A stretch of 64,000 nucleotides of DNA from Tragulus kanchil (GCA_022376925.1 JAIOJX010000027.1:16509471-16573470); one strand, 5' to 3'; positions 33,467-45,690 are shown, numbered from the stretch's first letter. Translations and numbers: made by a program. Notes: generated by a model from the sequence alone, not told the origin.

Positions 33467-33604
33467 CAGCCCGTGAGGCCGACAGCCCTGTGCTCGGTGG
33501 AGTTGGCGTCCCAGAGCTGCGGCCTGTCCTTCCTGGAGCCCCTAGCGCAGGGTCAGGGGCAGCTCGTCCCTTTGGATGCTTCTAATGTTGAAATGTAATT
33601 CCTA

Positions 33605-33715
33605 CTTCAAGTTTTATTGGAGTCGAGTTACATTGTTGCTTTAGTTTCGGGTGGCCAGCAGAGTGAGTCAGTTAGAGATACACGTGCGTGTTTCCACTCT
33701 GTTTCAGGTTCTTGT
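33605..33715 (-). mobile_element. LINE 3' end fragment (L1-like), reverse
   Basis: TTTTATTGGAGTCGAGTTAC, TTTAGTTTCGGGTGGCCAGC, GAGTGAGTCAGTTAGAGATA resemble the complement of a ruminant L1 3' end. The second copy is at 34693-34803. Confidence 0.55.
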
Positions 33716-33944
33716 CCCACGTGGGCCGTGAGCGGGCAGCGCGGCGTCTCCCGCGGCCGCGCGGCGGGTCCTCGTGGAGGCTCTGTTTTGGGTCCAGCGG
33801 TCGAGTGCACCCGCCCCGCCTTCCGCCGGACCTCTCCCCCCCGTGTGCCCTGGCAGCCCCGAGTTTGCCTTCTACAGCCAGGCCGGTCCCTGTTGAGTAC
33901 TTCTATTTCTGTTGCATAGAGAAGTTTGTTTGTACCGCGTCAAA

Positions 33945-34187
33945 TTTTTTTTTATTTAGTTTTGACCGTGTTAGATCTTCCTTGCTGCGTGCCGGGCTTC
34001 CCTCGCTGCAGCGAGCAGGGCCTTCTCTGGTGGCGGAGCACAGGCTCCAGGGCGCGCGGGCCTCCGCCGTGGCTCACGTGGCTCCTCGGCAGCACGTGGG
34101 GCCTCCCCGGACCGGGGATCGAACCCGTGAGCCCGGCGTTGGCAGGCAGACTCTCTACCACTGAGCCCCCAGGGCAGCCCGTGTGTA
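33945..34187 (-). mobile_element. CHR-like SINE, full-length-like, reverse
   Basis: TTTTTTTTTATTTAGTTTTG, GGCGGAGCACAGGCTCCAGG, GCACGTGGGGCCTCCCCGGA, GGGGATCGAACCCGTGAGCC, CTCTCTACCACTGAGCCCCC. The second copy is at 35033-35275. Confidence 0.8.
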
Positions 34188-34195
34188 CCTTTTTT

Positions 34196-34345
34196 TAAAT
34201 TTTTAGATTCCACGTATAAGTTATGTCCCATGATATTTGTCCTTCTTTGTCTGACTTGCTTCACCCGGCGTGACACTCTCTAGGTCTGTCCGTGTGGCTG
34301 CAAATGGCTTTATGTAACGGCTGCTTTCCACTGGCGTCAGCAAAG
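34196..34345 (-). mobile_element. L1-like 3' UTR fragment, reverse
   Basis: TTTTTAGATTCCACGTATAA, GATATTTGTCCTTCTTTGTC, TGACTTGCTTCACCCGGCGT and TGGCTGCAAATGGCTTTATG are typical L1 3' region words. The second copy is at 35284-35433. Confidence 0.65.
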
Positions 34346-35032
34346 GGAGCGTTCCCTCGCGTGCCCTCTGCCTCTTGACGCCGCCTTGGACGGCTCGGTT
34401 GTCCCGAGCCAGCTCTGTTGGTCACTGGGTCTCGGAAATCTTGAGGCGCTGGGCTTTCAGGGCGAGAGGGGGCTCGGGCGCAGTTGTCCGGGTCAGAGGC
34501 ACTTGTCGGGCAAATGTGGGTTGAGCCTCTTCTGGGCTGAGCAACCAGAGGGTGCAGCCCGTGAGGCCGACAGCCCTGTGCTCGGTGGAGTTGGCGTCCC
34601 AGAGCTGCGGCCTGTCCTTCCTGGAGCCCCTAGCGCAGGGTCAGGGGCAGCTCGTCCCTTTGGATGCTTCTAATGTTGAAATGTAATTCCTACTTCAAGT
34701 TTTATTGGAGTCGAGTTACATTGTTGCTTTAGTTTCGGGTGGCCAGCAGAGTGAGTCAGTTAGAGATACACGTGCGTGTTTCCACTCTGTTTCAGGTTCT
34801 TGTCCCACGTGGGCCGTGAGCGGGCAGCGCGGCGTCTCCCGCGGCCGCGCGGCGGGTCCTCGTGGAGGCTCTGTTTTGGGTCCAGCGGTCGAGTGCACCC
34901 GCCCCGCCTTCCGCCGGACCTCTCCCCCCCGTGTGCCCTGGCAGCCCCGAGTTTGCCTTCTACAGCCAGGCCGGTCCCTGTTGAGTACTTCTATTTCTGT
35001 TGCATAGAGAAGTTTGTTTGTACCGCGTCAAA

Positions 35033-35275
35033 TTTTTTTTTATTTAGTTTTGACCGTGTTAGATCTTCCTTGCTGCGTGCCGGGCTTCCCTCGCTGCAGC
35101 GAGCAGGGCCTTCTCTGGTGGCGGAGCACAGGCTCCAGGGCGCGCGGGCCTCCGCCGTGGCTCACGTGGCTCCTCGGCAGCACGTGGGGCCTCCCCGGAC
35201 CGGGGATCGAACCCGTGAGCCCGGCGTTGGCAGGCAGACTCTCTACCACTGAGCCCCCAGGGCAGCCCGTGTGTA
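35033..35275 (-). mobile_element. CHR-like SINE, reverse (second copy)
   Basis: Duplicate of 33945-34187 from duplication 10. Confidence 0.8.
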
Positions 35276-35969
35276 CCTTTTTTTAAATTTTTAGATTCCA
35301 CGTATAAGTTATGTCCCATGATATTTGTCCTTCTTTGTCTGACTTGCTTCACCCGGCGTGACACTCTCTAGGTCTGTCCGTGTGGCTGCAAATGGCTTTA
35401 TGTAACGGCTGCTTTCCACTGGCGTCAGCAAAGGGAGCGTTCCCTCGCGTGCCCTCTGCCTCTTGACGCCGCCTTGGACGGCTCGGTTGTCCCGAGCCAG
35501 CTCTGTTGGTAGGCCACGCGCGCCGAGACCGCGCTCGCTGCCGCCAGCGTCTCCCGGAGGCAGGGGGACCCAGCTCAGGCTTTCCCAGTGAGGCGCCGGC
35601 AGCCACGGGCCCGTGGCGGGGAACTGAACGTACAGACGAGGCGACTGTCCAGTTTCTCCACGTCTTCGTTGCAGCCGTGGCGCTTGTGTCTTTGACCTTT
35701 TCTGGGTTCAGAATCCAAAAGCCAGAGGTCTGACGGTGAGGACCCGGCCTCGGCCGGTGGCTGCGGGGAGCCTGGGTGCCGCCGCCTGGACTCTTGTCTG
35801 GCTTGGTGTTCCCTGCAGGGACGTCTGGACTTGGCTTGGTGCCTTCACGGCGCGCTTTCACGTCTGCTGTCTCTTTGTCCTCAAGACAGCTGGGGGAGGG
35901 GACGCACAGGCCGCATCTCTGAGCGCCTCTTCGGAGCAGGCCCTCGTGCTGGGTTTGTTCACCCTCGCT

Positions 35970-36070
35970 GTTGGGTTTGGGGTGGAGGCACTTTTCTGTG
36001 GTTCTGTTTTTCAGGCGAGTGGGGAAACCAGAGAGGTTCAGCGACTCACCCACGGGCACCCAGGAAAGGC
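35970..36070. repeat. MIR-like fragment
   Basis: GTGGGGAAACCAGAGAGGTT followed by CAGCGACTCACCCACGGGCA resembles a MIR core by eye. Confidence 0.5.
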
Positions 36071-36179
36071 ATGGCTCTGCTGGGGTGTGCACACATGTTC
36101 TGCTAGGTCCACACCCCGCCACCGAAAGTCAAGTCTACAAAAGTCAGATCTGCCGAGTAACTACTTCACTGAATTGAGC

Positions 36180-36360
36180 CTTTTTTTTTTTTTTTTTTGC
36201 AGGGGTGGGGACAGGGCAGCACAACCTGTGGGATCTTCGTTCCCCGACCAGGGATGAAGCCCTGGTCGTGGCCGGGAGTTCTGGGGGACAGGAAGCCAGG
36301 CGTGCTGCCGTCCGTGGGGTCTCGAAGAGTCGGACACGACCGAGCGGCCAAACCTCGCAG
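36180..36360. mobile_element. SINE tail and Bov 3' fragment
   Basis: A poly-T run and AACCTGTGGGATCTTCGTTC (reverse CHR-like fragment) are followed by GCCAGGCGTGCTGCCGTCCG and CGAAGAGTCGGACACGACCG, the 3' end of a BovA/BovB element on the plus strand. Confidence 0.65.
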
Positions 36361-36784
36361 ATGGCCGTGAGCGTCCAGTGCTTCCCACCGCGGCGCCAGG
36401 GGCTTCCCTGGACTGAGCACTGTTTTTTCCCCAGGACTTGGTCTCATCCTTCCTCCCGTCCCTGCTCAGCCTCGGAGGCCCTCAGATTAAGCTTAGCTCG
36501 AGTCTCTCTCGTGGGCTGGGGCCCCCACCGCAACCCCCACTGACTGGGTGGCCGAGAGCACACAGCTCTGCCTCTCTCGGTGCTGGGGGCTGGGGTCCAG
36601 GAGCAGGTGCCGGCCGCTGGGTTCTCGGGCCTGTCGCACGGCGGCCTTCTTGCTGTGTCCTATCTGGCTCTTCCTGTAGGACATCAGTGCCCTCCGGAGG
36701 TGACCTCGTCTAACCCAGATTATCTCCCAGTGGCCTCTCTGCAAGCACTGTCCTACTGAGGGTAAGGCTCCCACTCATGAATTT

Positions 36785-36920
36785 ATCTATCTGTCTGGCT
36801 GTGTAAGGTCTTAGTCGCAAAACATGGGATCTTTTAAAATCTAGTTCCCCGACCAGGGATCGAACCCTGGGCCCCCTGAGATCCGAGTCTGACCCTCCAG
36901 ACCCCAGGGAAGTCCCACCA
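36785..36920 (-). mobile_element. CHR-like SINE fragment, reverse
   Basis: GGCTGTGTAAGGTCTTAGTC, CCAGGGATCGAACCCTGGGC, CCAGACCCCAGGGAAGTCCC. Confidence 0.8.
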
Positions 36921-37034
36921 ACAGAAGAGTTTTGACAGGACACGGACATTCGGTCCATCAGGGAGCTTCATGTGTTTCCCTGTAGCAGACCCAGGGAAAG
37001 GATAAACCTGAAAAAATAGAAAAAAAAAAAAAAC

Positions 37035-37232
37035 AGTTGTTGTTGCTCAGTTGCTCAGTTATATCCGACCCGTTGCGACCCCGTGGCCTGCGGCCGCCAG
37101 GCTCGCCTGTCCTTCCCCATCTCCCGGAGTCCGCTGAGCTCCGCCGAGTCAGAGATGCTGGCTGACCGTCTTGTCCCCGGCCGCCCCCTTCTCCTCCTGC
37201 CCTTCGTCTTTCCCAGCGTCAAGGCCTTTTCC
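37035..37232 (-). mobile_element. BovB LINE 3' tail, reverse
   Basis: GTTGCTCAGTTGCTCAGTTA, CCATCTCCCGGAGTCCGCTG, CCCCCTTCTCCTCCTGCCC, TTCCCAGCGTCAAGGCC: the complement of the BovB terminal region. Confidence 0.85.
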
Positions 37233-37399
37233 CAGTAGCACTTAAGAGAAAAATTTCCCTCTTCTCATGCAAAAATAACACAGGAAAAAAGTGAACTGAC
37301 ACGTGAGCCCTTGATCCGCATTAACAGAGAGAAACGTAGGAGATAGGAGGTGGGCCTGTCCCGCCCCCGCCCCACCACACAACCCCTCACCTGAGAGGC

Positions 37400-37520
37400 T
37401 TCCCTGCTGGTCCAGCAGTTGAGGCTCCATGCGTCCACGCTAGGGGACTGAGGTTTGGACCATGGTCAGGAAACTAAGATCCCACAGGCCCCTCAGCACA
37501 GCCCATAAATTAATACATAA
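37400..37520 (+). mobile_element. CHR-like SINE, short form
   Basis: GGCTTCCCTGCTGGTCCAGC, GGTCAGGAAACTAAGATCCC, CCTCAGCACAGCCCATAAAT and an AATTAATACATAAA tail. The second copy is at 38481-38601. Confidence 0.78.
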
Positions 37521-37795
37521 AATATGAATAAGAAAGTAAATGGAAAATGCACCTGAATTTGGTCTCACTTCTTGATCTACCAAATTACAGAGAAAACAGA
37601 GACATTTTGAACGATACCATGGAGGTGCAATCAGCTAGATCCAAAATGTCAGAAATCTGATAGGACAGACAACCAAATTTGCTTACTTACAAATATGTTG
37701 TAGGGAAGAGAGAGGAGGCGCTTATAAACGAGCGGAGGAGACGCGAGAGTACAGTGTGGGAGGGACTCTGTTGGGACCGTGATCGGAGCAAGCTG

Positions 37796-38022
37796 TCACC
37801 GAGTCACTTCAGTCGTGTCTGACTCGCTGGGACCCTGGACGGCCGCCCACCCGGCTCCTCTGTCCATGGGATTCTCCAGGCAGGAACACTGGCGTGGGCT
37901 GCGTGCACTCCTTGCCACGCCCTGCTCCAGGGGGTCTTCCCGACGCAGGGATCGACCCCAGTCTCCCGTGGCTCCTGAGCTGCAGGCGAGTTCTTTACGG
38001 CTGAGACACCAGGCACGTCCAG
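37796..38022 (-). mobile_element. Bov-tA type SINE, reverse
   Basis: CACCGAGTCACTTCAGTCGT, CTGGGACCCTGGACGGCC, GTCCATGGGATTCTCCAGGC, GGGTCTTCCCGACGCAGG, TTCTTTACGGCTGAGACACC. Confidence 0.9.
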
Positions 38023-38876
38023 AGCAAACTGCAGCAAAACCCAAACCAACGGTTAGACTCAGAGGACGCTGCAGCATTGATTGGGTTTTGATGGTGCTCA
38101 CAAATTATCACAGTATTTTTTAAGAGGGAGCTTTACTTAGAATTGTCATTATATTTTAAAATAGGTCTTATAATTTAGATGGATTTAGAGGTGATTGTTG
38201 ATGAGGTTGCACGGTACCTGAGATTTGTTTGTAGATAACGCAGTGCGCGCAGAGGCGGGAGAGGAGACGGGGAAACCAGGGAGCCCGGGTCCACCGCCGT
38301 GGGGTCTGGGTGTTGGGTAGGAGCCTGTGAGCCTCTCAGCTTTTGCATGTGCCACCGCTTCCATTACAAGTAGTGAACTGACACGTGAGCCCTTGATCCG
38401 CATTAACAGAGAGAAACGTAGGAGATAGGAGGTGGGCCTGTCCCGCCCCCGCCCCACCACACAACCCCTCACCTGAGAGGCTTCCCTGCTGGTCCAGCAG
38501 TTGAGGCTCCATGCGTCCACGCTAGGGGACTGAGGTTTGGACCATGGTCAGGAAACTAAGATCCCACAGGCCCCTCAGCACAGCCCATAAATTAATACAT
38601 AAAATATGAATAAGAAAGTAAATGGAAAATGCACCTGAATTTGGTCTCACTTCTTGATCTACCAAATTACAGAGAAAACAGAGACATTTTGAACGATACC
38701 ATGGAGGTGCAATCAGCTAGATCCAAAATGTCAGAAATCTGATAGGACAGACAACCAAATTTGCTTACTTACAAATATGTTGTAGGGAAGAGAGAGAGGC
38801 GCTTATAAACGAGCGGAGGAGACGCGAGAGTACAGTGTGGGAGGGACTCTGTTGGGACCGTGATCGGAGCAAGCTG

Positions 38877-39103
38877 TCACCGAGTCACTTCAGTCGTGTC
38901 TGACTCGCTGGGACCCTGGACGGCCGCCCACCCGGCTCCTCTGTCCATGGGATTCTCCAGGCAGGAACACTGGCGTGGGCTGCGTGCACTCCTTGCCACG
39001 CCCTGCTCCAGGGGGTCTTCCCGACGCAGGGATCGACCCCAGTCTCCCGTGGCTCCTGAGCTGCAGGCGAGTTCTTTACGGCTGAGACACCAGGCACGTC
39101 CAG
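38877..39103 (-). mobile_element. Bov-tA type SINE, reverse (second copy)
   Basis: Duplicate of 37796-38022 from duplication 11. Confidence 0.9.
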
Positions 39104-39559
39104 AGCAAACTGCAGCAAAACCCAAACCAACGGTTAGACTCAGAGGACGCTGCAGCATTGATTGGGTTTTGATGGTGCTCACAAATTATCACAGTATTTT
39201 TTAAGAGGGAGCTTTACTTAGAATTGTCATTATATTTTAAAATAGGTCTTATAATTTAGATGGATTTAGAGGTGATTGTTGATGAGGTTGCACGGTACCT
39301 GAGATTTGTTTGTAGATAACGCAGTGCGCGCAGAGGCGGGAGAGGAGACGGGGAAACCAGGGAGCCCGGGTCCACCGCCGTGGGGTCTGGGTGTTGGGTA
39401 GGAGCCTGTGAGCCTCTCAGCTTTTGCATGTGCCACCGCTTCCATTACAAGTAGTGTAACAAGTAAACACCGCTTTGTAAAAAGTCCTTAAACATGGGGC
39501 AAACAGGCTTTAAGGGAGTGGACTTCAGGTAACCACTTTTCTTCTCCTTTGATTTATTT

Positions 39560-39720
39560 TTTAGTGGTTTGTATTTTTAATTGGAGGATAATCGCTTTAC
39601 AATACTGTGGTGGGTTATGCCATGCACATGAGTCAGCCCTCGGGATGCACATCCCCTCCCTCTTGACGTAGCCAGTTTCATCGCGTCCCACCCCCTGCGG
39701 TTTCTCTTCTCAGGTGGAGG
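39560..39720 (-). mobile_element. LINE 3' end fragment, reverse
   Basis: TTTTTAATTGGAGGATAATC, GCTTTACAATACTGTGGTGG, ACATGAGTCAGCCCTCGGGA and TCCCCTCCCTCTTGACG resemble a ruminant LINE 3' end; I cannot decide the subfamily. Its 3' half is repeated from 40744. Confidence 0.55.
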
Positions 39721-40019
39721 AGGGGTTTGTAGAGAGAGGATGTTGTTCAGAGCCTCATCTGCTCTGTGTTTTTCTGACCTGTGTTCAAGGACCCAGATAT
39801 AATTTCTGCAGCCTGCTGGGGTTTGGACGTGTGGCCTCGCTTCACCTCTGCTTTCCCAGCCCAGCTGCCGCCACGTGGCTGCCTTCTGGGGTGATCCCAG
39901 CGGCGGTCCCAGCCCAGAGCCAGGCAGGACGGCGTCTGTGCCCGGGCACCACTGGGCTCCCGGAAGTCAGTGTTCCCGACAGTGGGGTCTAGCTAGACAT
40001 CTTCAAGCTTAAACTGAAT

Positions 40020-40172
40020 TTCTTTTTTTTACTTATTTGACTGCACTGGGACTCAGGATCTTCAGTCTTAGGTGGGGCATGTGGGACCTTAGTTTCCTGA
40101 CCAGGGACGGAACCTGTGCTCCTGGCGTTGGGAGTGTGGAGTCTTAGCCATTGGACCCTGAGGGAAGTCCCT
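40020..40172 (-). mobile_element. CHR-like SINE fragment, reverse
   Basis: TTATTTGACTGCACTGGGAC, GGACCTTAGTTTCCTGACCA, TTAGCCATTGGACCCTGAGG. The second copy is at 41139-41291. Confidence 0.75.
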
Positions 40173-41138
40173 TAAAAAAATTTTTTTTTTTTTAGATTAT
40201 CTAAGTGGAATTTGCTCTCCCAGTTTGGATGGAGGCCTTCAAAAGTTTCCTTTGTCCTGGTTAGGAGGTAATTTGAGTCCTGGGAATGGAACATACAAGA
40301 CCACGGCTGTCGTGAACCCTGCCCCGTGGAATATTTGCAAGTTAGGAGAGTAGAGACTCAGAGCTCTCATCCCAAGGGGAAAGCCACTGGCTTCTCTTCT
40401 CTGTCTCTCTCCCATCTCACTTGTATCTATATGAGCTGGTGGATGTGAACTAGCTTCGCTGTGGTCATCATCTCACAGTGTACGTACGTGAAGTCCTCAT
40501 GCCACCTGTATTTGACCCACTCAGCCAGGGGTGTCAAAGATATCTCGATAAAACAAAAGTGCAAAACAGAAAACAAAATCTTTCCTTGGCCTCCTCTGCG
40601 GATGCTGCCCCATAGACTCTTTTCTCTTTAAACCGCGGCGGCCATAGGTCTTCGATGCCGTCGGGTGGGCTTCTCTCGTAGCAGCCTGTGGACTACGTTG
40701 TGCTGAGGCGTGTGGGACTCTTTTCCTTACCGTCGGCCCCGTACACATGAGTCAGCCCTCGGGATGCACATCCCCTCCCTCTTGACGTAGCCAGTTTCAT
40801 CGCGTCCCACCCCCTGCGGTTTCTCTTCTCAGGTGGAGGAGGGGTTTGTAGAGAGAGGATGTTGTTCAGAGCCTCATCTGCTCTGTGTTTTTCTGACCTG
40901 TGTTCAAGGACCCAGATATAATTTCTGCAGCCTGCTGGGGTTTGGACGTGTGGCCTCGCTTCACCTCTGCTTTCCCAGCCCAGCTGCCGCCACGTGGCTG
41001 CCTTCTGGGGTGATCCCAGCGGCGGTCCCAGCCCAGAGCCAGGCAGGACGGCGTCTGTGCCCGGGCACCACTGGGCTCCCGGAAGTCAGTGTTCCCGACA
41101 GTGGGGTCTAGCTAGACATCTTCAAGCTTAAACTGAAT

Positions 41139-41291
41139 TTCTTTTTTTTACTTATTTGACTGCACTGGGACTCAGGATCTTCAGTCTTAGGTGGGGCATG
41201 TGGGACCTTAGTTTCCTGACCAGGGACGGAACCTGTGCTCCTGGCGTTGGGAGTGTGGAGTCTTAGCCATTGGACCCTGAGGGAAGTCCCT
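41139..41291 (-). mobile_element. CHR-like SINE fragment, reverse (second copy)
   Basis: Duplicate of 40020-40172 from duplication 12. Confidence 0.75.
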
Positions 41292-41825
41292 TAAAAAAAT
41301 TTTTTTTTTTTTAGATTATCTAAGTGGAATTTGCTCTCCCAGTTTGGATGGAGGCCTTCAAAAGTTTCCTTTGTCCTGGTTAGGAGGTAATTTGAGTCCT
41401 GGGAATGGAACATACAAGACCACGGCTGTCGTGAACCCTGCCCCGTGGAATATTTGCAAGTTAGGAGAGTAGAGACTCAGAGCTCTCATCCCAAGGGGAA
41501 AGCCACTGGCTTCTCTTCTCTGTCTCTCTCCCATCTCACTTGTATCTATATGAGCTGGTGGATGTGAACTAGCTTCGCTGTGGTCATCATCTCACAGTGT
41601 ACGTACGTGAAGTCCTCATGCCACCTGTATTTGACCCACTCAGCCAGGGGTGTCAAAGATATCTCGATAAAACAAAAGTGCAAAACAGAAAACAAAATCT
41701 TTCCTTGGCCTCCTCTGCGGATGCTGCCCCATAGACTCTTTTCTCTTTAAACCGCGGCGGCCATAGGTCTTCGATGCCGTCGGGTGGGCTTCTCTCGTAG
41801 CAGCCTGTGGACTACGTTGTGCTGA

Positions 41826-41893
41826 GGCGTGTGGGATCCTAGTCCCCGACCTGGGGTTGGACCCGAGTCCCGCTGGACCACCAGGGAAGGCCC
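41826..41893 (-). mobile_element. CHR-like SINE fragment, reverse
   Basis: GTGTGGGATCCTAGTCCCCG, CTGGACCACCAGGGAAGG. It lies at the end of duplication 12 and is missing from the other copy. Confidence 0.65.
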
Positions 41894-43620
41894 CTCCCCC
41901 GTGGACACTCGTAAGGAACCTTTCTGAACTGGGCCGGCCCCACGGTGACAGGCTGGGGTCTTGGGAGCCTTGAGGATGTTTGCTACACACATCAAAGTGA
42001 AGTTGCCACCTGACGTTGGTCGCCAAGTAGACTGCGTTTCCCTCTGCGCTTGGGCTTGGAGGAGGGCGAGGCAAAATGTAAGGGCGTGCTCGCTGTCGGG
42101 GCCCCTGAGCCGGAGCGCCTCCTCCCGAGGCTCCGTGCCGCCGGCGCCTGGCTCGCCGCCCTCCTGCAGTCTCGACTCACCTGGACTGACGCAATGGCTT
42201 CCTAGCCTCTCGTCTTTTTCTCACCTCCGCGCTGCGTCGCGCCCGTGCTTTCTCAGCCCAGCAGCTGCAGGGACTCGGCTCCCTGTGAGTCAGAACTTGC
42301 TGCTCCTGCTCCGGCCCTGCCGCGGCCCCCGCGCTGGTGCGGGAGAGACGGTCCTCCTCGCGATTCCACCTGCTCCTGGCCCTTCTTCACTCTGCGGTTT
42401 CCACGGACCTCCTATGCCCCAGCCCTGCGCCCCGGTGGGTTCTCTGCTCAGCTTCCTGTCCCCAGCAGAACCTCTCAGAACTGCGAGTGTTCCTCCCTTC
42501 TCTCCTGGATCCGCCTAGAAAGACCACCTTCTCAGTGATGGTCGCTGACCTTCTGTAACTCACACGCGCTCACCGGCTCACTCCTGACGCCGCTCCTACA
42601 GTCATTTTCTCCTCGACACATTCCTTGGCTCTCCAGCCCCTACCAGGAGGGCAGTGGGTTCTGTTTCGTTCACTGCTGAACGTACAGGGCCCAGATTGAG
42701 ACCTGGTGGCTGGATGGATGATGTCAGACCTTTGGACACACGTGGGCAGTGGGGCCCTGGGACCAGCGTGACTCGGGGCTCCGCCAGCACCCCTACCACC
42801 TGTGTTCCGACTTGCCGGCTGAAACCACAGAGCTCTGCAGCCATAGAGCGCGCCCCGTCCGCACCTTTGTCTTTCTTGGCCTCCGCTCAGAGCTTTGTCT
42901 TTGGAAAACCGACAGAGCCCTCTGCCAGAGAGGGCTGCCTGGCCGTCTTGTTGTTTCAGCTGTTTGCAAGGTGCTCTCGTGGGCCACTTGGCTGCAGGGG
43001 GTCCTCAGGGAGCCAGGGTCAGGTGATGGGCGTGTGTCCAGGCCAGGCGTGCAAACTGCAAAGCACATCTTCGGGCGGCCTCCTCCCGTCCGCCTCTCAG
43101 CCCTCCTGGCCCACAGCCTGGTTGGCATTGTTTCCTTGTCCTGAGCACCTTTCCCCATCTGCCAGCCCCGGAACCAGAGGGAGGCCAGATGCGAGCAGGC
43201 CCGGTGGCCTGGCTTTACCTCGGGGCCATCTCAAAGCTGGCCAGCAACTAGAGTTCCCTCCCCTGCAGTCTGAGGACACAGGAAGGGTCCGTCCTCTCGC
43301 TCGGCAAGATCTATCCCAGACAGTCTGTTTTTTTGGCTCCCGCCATACTTGCTTGCCCAAGTTCATGTCCATGCCTGTACTATGTGTTGTTCCCATATAT
43401 ACACACCTTATAATATGAGGGCCACAGTCAAGCTCATCAGCACAATCCATAGCCTCATAAGGTTACCTGCACAGTCTTTGGTGGTAGAAACACCAAAGGT
43501 CTACACTTAGCAGAGTTCACGTTGGCGGTTCAGCTCTACGAAGGCTGTTAAGGTCAGCAGGCGGCACCCTCGGTGCCCAGAAGCGGTTGATTCCTCACAA
43601 CTGAAGTGGTTGATTCTGTG
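41894..43620. other. Single-copy sequence without recognised genes
   Basis: Moderately GC-rich. I see no exon or strong repeat except possible old L2/MIR wording near 42650-42690. It lies in presumed ARSG intronic or 5' territory. Confidence 0.5.
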
Positions 43621-43624
43621 CTTT

Positions 43625-44075
43625 GACAGACTCCCTCCTCCATGCCGCCCCCGCCGCCTCCCAGCCCCTGGCACCCTCCACGCTCTGCTCTGGGCCTTGT
43701 GAGATGCCATGCAGAAGTGAGATCATACGCTGTTTGTCTTTGGGTGCCTGGCTAATTTCATTTCACATAACATCCTCCTGGTTTATCCAGGCTGTTATAG
43801 AAGAAGAGTTTCCTTCTTTTTCTCAGGCCCAGTAGTTCCATGGTATGTTTGAACATAATATAGACACCACGCTTTCTTGACCTGCTCGCCGGACACCTGG
43901 GCTGCTGTGGACAGTGCTGCTGTCAGTGTAGGGACGTGCGTACTCTTCAGGATCTTGATCTCGTTTCCCCTGGGTGCACACCCAGACGTGGGACTGCTGG
44001 ACTGCATGGGCGTTCTATTTTTTAAGTTCTGGGGAACCTCCATACTGTTTTCCATACTGTCAGCCTGGATCTGAA
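43625..44075 (-). mobile_element. L1-like 3' UTR fragment, reverse, diverged
   Basis: GTGAGATGCCATGCAGAAGT, ATACGCTGTTTGTCTTTGGG, CCAGTAGTTCCATGGTATG, GCACACCCAGACGTGGGACT and GGGAACCTCCATACTGTTTT follow the order of the reversed L1 3' region. Confidence 0.75.
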
Positions 44076-44917
44076 TCAAAGTTTGTGGCTTGGAGTCCAT
44101 TCTTAGAATGTCTGACTTGCTTTTTCCCTTTAGTTAAAAACAATAAGTGGGGAAAGTATTAAATCTCTCCCTGGAGGTGTGGGTGTGGTAGAGAAGGCAA
44201 TGGTGTACTGGCTCAATTAGCTTATTTCCATTCTATAAAAATTGTAAGTACTAATGACTCTCTTTGAAAAACCTCAGAGGAATGTTTTATCATAGAATTC
44301 TTAAGAAAGACAATCTGTTTACTTATGTTCCCACCTTAATTTTAACTTCCTTCTTAAGTGGTTTTCCCCTGCTCTCTCTGGAATGTTTCATGTTGGGTCA
44401 TTCTGAAATGGATTATGGATGAAGAGCGAGGGCACTCTAGGGTTCCAAGCTAAGTAGCTTTAAGAAGAAAAGCTTCCTAAGATTGTTGCTTATGGTCAGA
44501 AGCCAGTAGAATGAGGCAGGTCAACAAGCGTTTGTGAGGCCTGCTCTGCATGCAAAGGCTTCTTCTTCAAGAAAGGGAGAGGTCTTTGGGGCCTCAAGAT
44601 CAACAAATATCAGCTGAATCTAATTGAGTTTGAAAGAATAACTTTCCTTTTGGAAAACGGAAGAAATTGCATTTCTGAACAATCGATTCATTGCCCTTCG
44701 GATGACCATGACTGTTGACTTGGAATTCCTTTTATTTTGATTAAGTACGTATCAGCCTGTCCTTCTGAGTTTGTCTAGCTCTTCCAGAACTTACATACCT
44801 CCAGCCCCTCCCATCCAACCAGTTGGCCACTGGGTGGACTGGCTGGTCTTGTGGGCTGTTTGTTCCTTCCTGAAAGACAGGGATACAGATGGTGTCTCTC
44901 AGAGCCCCAGCCCTAGT
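44076..44917. other. AT-richer unique sequence
   Basis: No exon, tRNA or repeat recognised. Presumed ARSG intron. Confidence 0.5.
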
Positions 44918-45140
44918 GCGTGTGCGTGCTGTCACTTCAGTCATGCCCAACTCCGTGTGAGCCCATGGATGGTAGCCCTCCAGGCTCCTCTGTCCGGGGG
45001 GTTCTCCAGGTGAGAATACTGGAGGGGGCTGCCACGCCCTGCTCCAGGGGATCTTCCTGAGCCAGGGATCGAACCTGGGTCTCTTAGGTCTTCTGCACCG
45101 GCAGGCGGGGTCTTTACCATGGGCACCACCTGGGAAGCCC
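44918..45140 (-). mobile_element. Bov-tA type SINE, reverse
   Basis: CACTTCAGTCATGCCCAACT, CTCCAGGCTCCTCTGTCCGG, CCAGGGGATCTTCCTGAGCC, GGGATCGAACCTGGGTCTCT, CACCACCTGGGAAGCCC. Confidence 0.92.
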
Positions 45141-45499
45141 AGTCCTAGTAGCAGCTTATGTATTATGACTTGGTTCTCCTTGAATAGAGTGCTCAACAAA
45201 GACTCTGAAAATCTGATTCAGAATTTCAAGACTATGTCTCCTCACTGACCAAGTCAATGGAGGGCTTTTAGGTGAACTGGGGCAGGACGGTTTCATTCTG
45301 TTTTCGTTTGCAACCTGCATTTGGAAGCATGATCTTCGATTTCTGTCTTTCAAAACTCAACTTGATCCATCGCTTTTGTATTTTTCCACTGAAGGTGAGT
45401 CATCTCTAGTTAGGTTAAGCCCAAGTTAATTACCTCCAGTTAGGTTTTTTTTCTTCTAGGATCAGAATCTTAATTTTTCATCTGTTTCTTTGTTTGGGG

Positions 45500-45690
45500 C
45501 GTCCCAGGTGGCTCAGATGGTAAAGAATCCACTTGCAATGCAGGAGACCTGGGCTTGATTCCTAGGTTGGGAAGATCCCCTTGGAAAGGCAGCTCCCTCC
45601 ATCGGGGAGGATTCCATGGCTAGAGGCACCCGACGGGTCACAGTCCATGAGGTTGCAAAGAGTTGAACGCAACTTACTAACACACTTAAC
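45500..45690 (+). mobile_element. Bov-tA type SINE
   Basis: GTGGCTCAGATGGTAAAGAA, GCAATGCAGGAGACCTGGGC, TTGGGAAGATCCCCTTGGAA, GCAAAGAGTTGAACGCAAC. Confidence 0.9.

Larger units (their letters stand above)
33329..35509. repeat. Direct tandem duplication 10, period 1088-1091 bp
   Basis: Copy A is 33329-34419 and copy B is 34420-35509. Copy B lost three bases near its start (GAGGCGAAGCTGGG to GAGGCGCTGGG). Otherwise the copies look identical. Confidence 0.97.
37291..39456. repeat. Direct tandem duplication 11, period 1082 bp
   Basis: Copy A is 37291-38372 and copy B is 38373-39456. One clear difference is GAGAGAGGAGGCGC (about 37708) against GAGAGAGAGGCGC (about 38789). Confidence 0.97.
39625..41836. 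repeat. Direct tandem duplication 12, period 1119 bp
   Basis: Copy A is 39625-40743 and copy B is 40744 to about 41836. The last 26 bases of copy A (CTCTTTTCCTTACCGTCGGC region) do not match the corresponding GATCCTAGTCCCCGACC of copy B, so copy A decays right at the joint. Confidence 0.96.
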